Below, piece after piece: positions 5,416 to 5,905 of a stretch of DNA of 5,905 nt. The DNA comes from Pseudomonadota bacterium. GTDB taxonomy: Bacteria; Pseudomonadota; Alphaproteobacteria; Acetobacterales; Acetobacteraceae. Positions within the stretch are counted from its first letter, which is position 1. Each line of letters begins with the position of its first letter. Under the pieces are notes generated by a model. The model was not told the origin of the DNA. It worked only from the letters and a program-made list of their open reading frames with translations, and did no database searches. Where the stretch lies: the NCBI GenBank assembly GCA_021826485.1, contig JAKAZX010000266.1, positions 1 to 5,905 on the forward strand, in the 5' to 3' direction. Made by a program: the position numbers and the translations under genes.

Positions 5416-5798
5416 CCCGGCCGATGCTGGCGGATGCCTGCGCCCTGGTCGCCTTCTTCGGCGATGACGGCGCCAGCATGACGCCGTCCGGCATCACGGC
5501 GATGGCAGGCGAGGTCGCGGTGTCGCCGATCACCGTCTGGAAACTGACCCGAAAATCGGCATTGGGCAAACTGCCGCCGCTGCCGACCGCCGACGGCAGC
5601 TTCGCCGGATGGCTTGCCCGGCGCGGCTTGCTGCTGCAACCGCTCACCTGGGCCGACACAGAACGCGCCAACGCCCTGCCGCCGATCCATAAGGACCCGA
5701 TGGACCGCATGCTGATTGCCCAGGCGATCCATGCCGGACTCACGGTCATCACCGACGACCGGCTGTTTCCCCAGTACGGCGTCGCGACGGTCTGGTAG
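5412..5798 (+). CDS. VapC-type PIN-domain toxin with Glu-to-Lys change at an acidic position
   Basis: A 128-residue PIN-domain protein, normal for VapC toxins, which are Mg-dependent RNases that cut tRNA or rRNA and are held inactive by their antitoxin. The PIN order is clear: MLADACALVAFFG (5-17, first acidic D8), VSPITVWKLTRKSALGKL (37-54), LTWADTERANALP (78-90), HKDPMDRMLIAQA (93-105, with D95 and D98) and VITDDRLFPQYGV (112-124, D115/D116). In relatives the second block normally reads VWE; here codon AAA (5541-5543) gives Lys44 instead of Glu, removing one of the metal-binding acidic residues. The other acidic residues are kept. GTG 5412 is preferred as start because GAAGG (5401-5405) lies 6 bases upstream and it gives the GTGA overlap with the antitoxin; ATG 5424 would still keep the domain. 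It may be a weakened or inactive toxin. Confidence 0.88.
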   Translation: MTRPMLADACALVAFFGDDGASMTPSGITAMAGEVAVSPITVWKLTRKSALGKLPPLPTADGSFAGWLARRGLLLQPLTWADTERANALPPIHKDPMDRMLIAQAIHAGLTVITDDRLFPQYGVATVW

Positions 5799-5860
5799 CG
5801 GCGCCACCCAGTCCAGCACGATTCTTGCTTGCCAAGTGACGCCGCTCGCGCTGCACTGCA

Positions 5861-5885
5861 GCAGGGCGGCGGCGGCCGCCCCTGC
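5861..5885. terminator. Strong GC hairpin downstream of the toxin gene
   Basis: GCAGGGCGGC (5861-5870) pairs with GCCGCCCCTGC (5875-5885) around a GGCG loop, with one bulged base. It lies 62 bases past the toxin stop. No T tract follows on either side, so a role as terminator is only possible. The rest of 5799-5905 shows no gene I can support. Confidence 0.35.
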
Positions 5886-5905
5886 GCCTCGTGCAAGGAC
5901 CGCCA

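Noticed and set aside
5177..5896. A 239-codon minus-strand frame opposite the toxin-antitoxin pair
   Set aside because: The plus strand carries two recognisable overlapping genes here; the minus-strand product is low-complexity and has no domain.
1..5905. CRISPR arrays, insertion sequences, tRNA or rRNA genes
   Set aside because: I saw no regularly spaced repeats, no transposase motifs and no tRNA- or rRNA-like sequence on either strand.

Overview
The window is very GC-rich and densely packed. It looks like ordinary chromosome of a Gram-negative bacterium. LolA implies an outer membrane. The high GC, codon use and protein style suggest an alphaproteobacterium, possibly Rhodospirillales/Acetobacteraceae, but that is an inference and no 16S or tRNA gene is present to test it.

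Layout: a leftward pair fills 1-2334, a GT4-family glycosyltransferase (2334-1216) followed by purH (1219 to beyond base 1, cut by the window edge). They share an ATGA stop/start overlap. After a 34-bp divergent gap comes a rightward pair, a 12-helix MFS transporter (2369-3586) and lolA (3583-4206), also joined by ATGA. A 110-bp intergenic stretch (4207-4316) holds a short direct repeat and several inverted repeats. It precedes a PuuD-like class I glutamine-amidotransferase-fold hydrolase (4317-5087). A 79-bp gap with a candidate promoter then leads to a type II toxin-antitoxin pair: a Phd/YefM-type antitoxin (5167-5415) and a PIN-domain VapC-type toxin (5412-5798) joined by a GTGA overlap. 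The last 107 bp hold a strong GC hairpin and no gene I can support.

The genes do not form one pathway. They cover purine synthesis (PurH), surface glycan assembly (GT4), transport (MFS), lipoprotein trafficking (LolA), gamma-glutamyl amide hydrolysis (PuuD-like) and a TA module. The 4-base overlaps imply three translationally coupled pairs. purH is the most securely identified gene: both IMP cyclohydrolase and AICAR transformylase motifs are visible, although it runs off the window.

I see no convincing undescribed system. The points most worth a second look are a glutamate-to-lysine change at a normally conserved acidic position of the PIN toxin, and a 31-bp imperfect palindrome directly in front of the puuD-like start. 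The coupling of purH to a glycosyltransferase gene and of lolA to a transporter gene is also worth noting.
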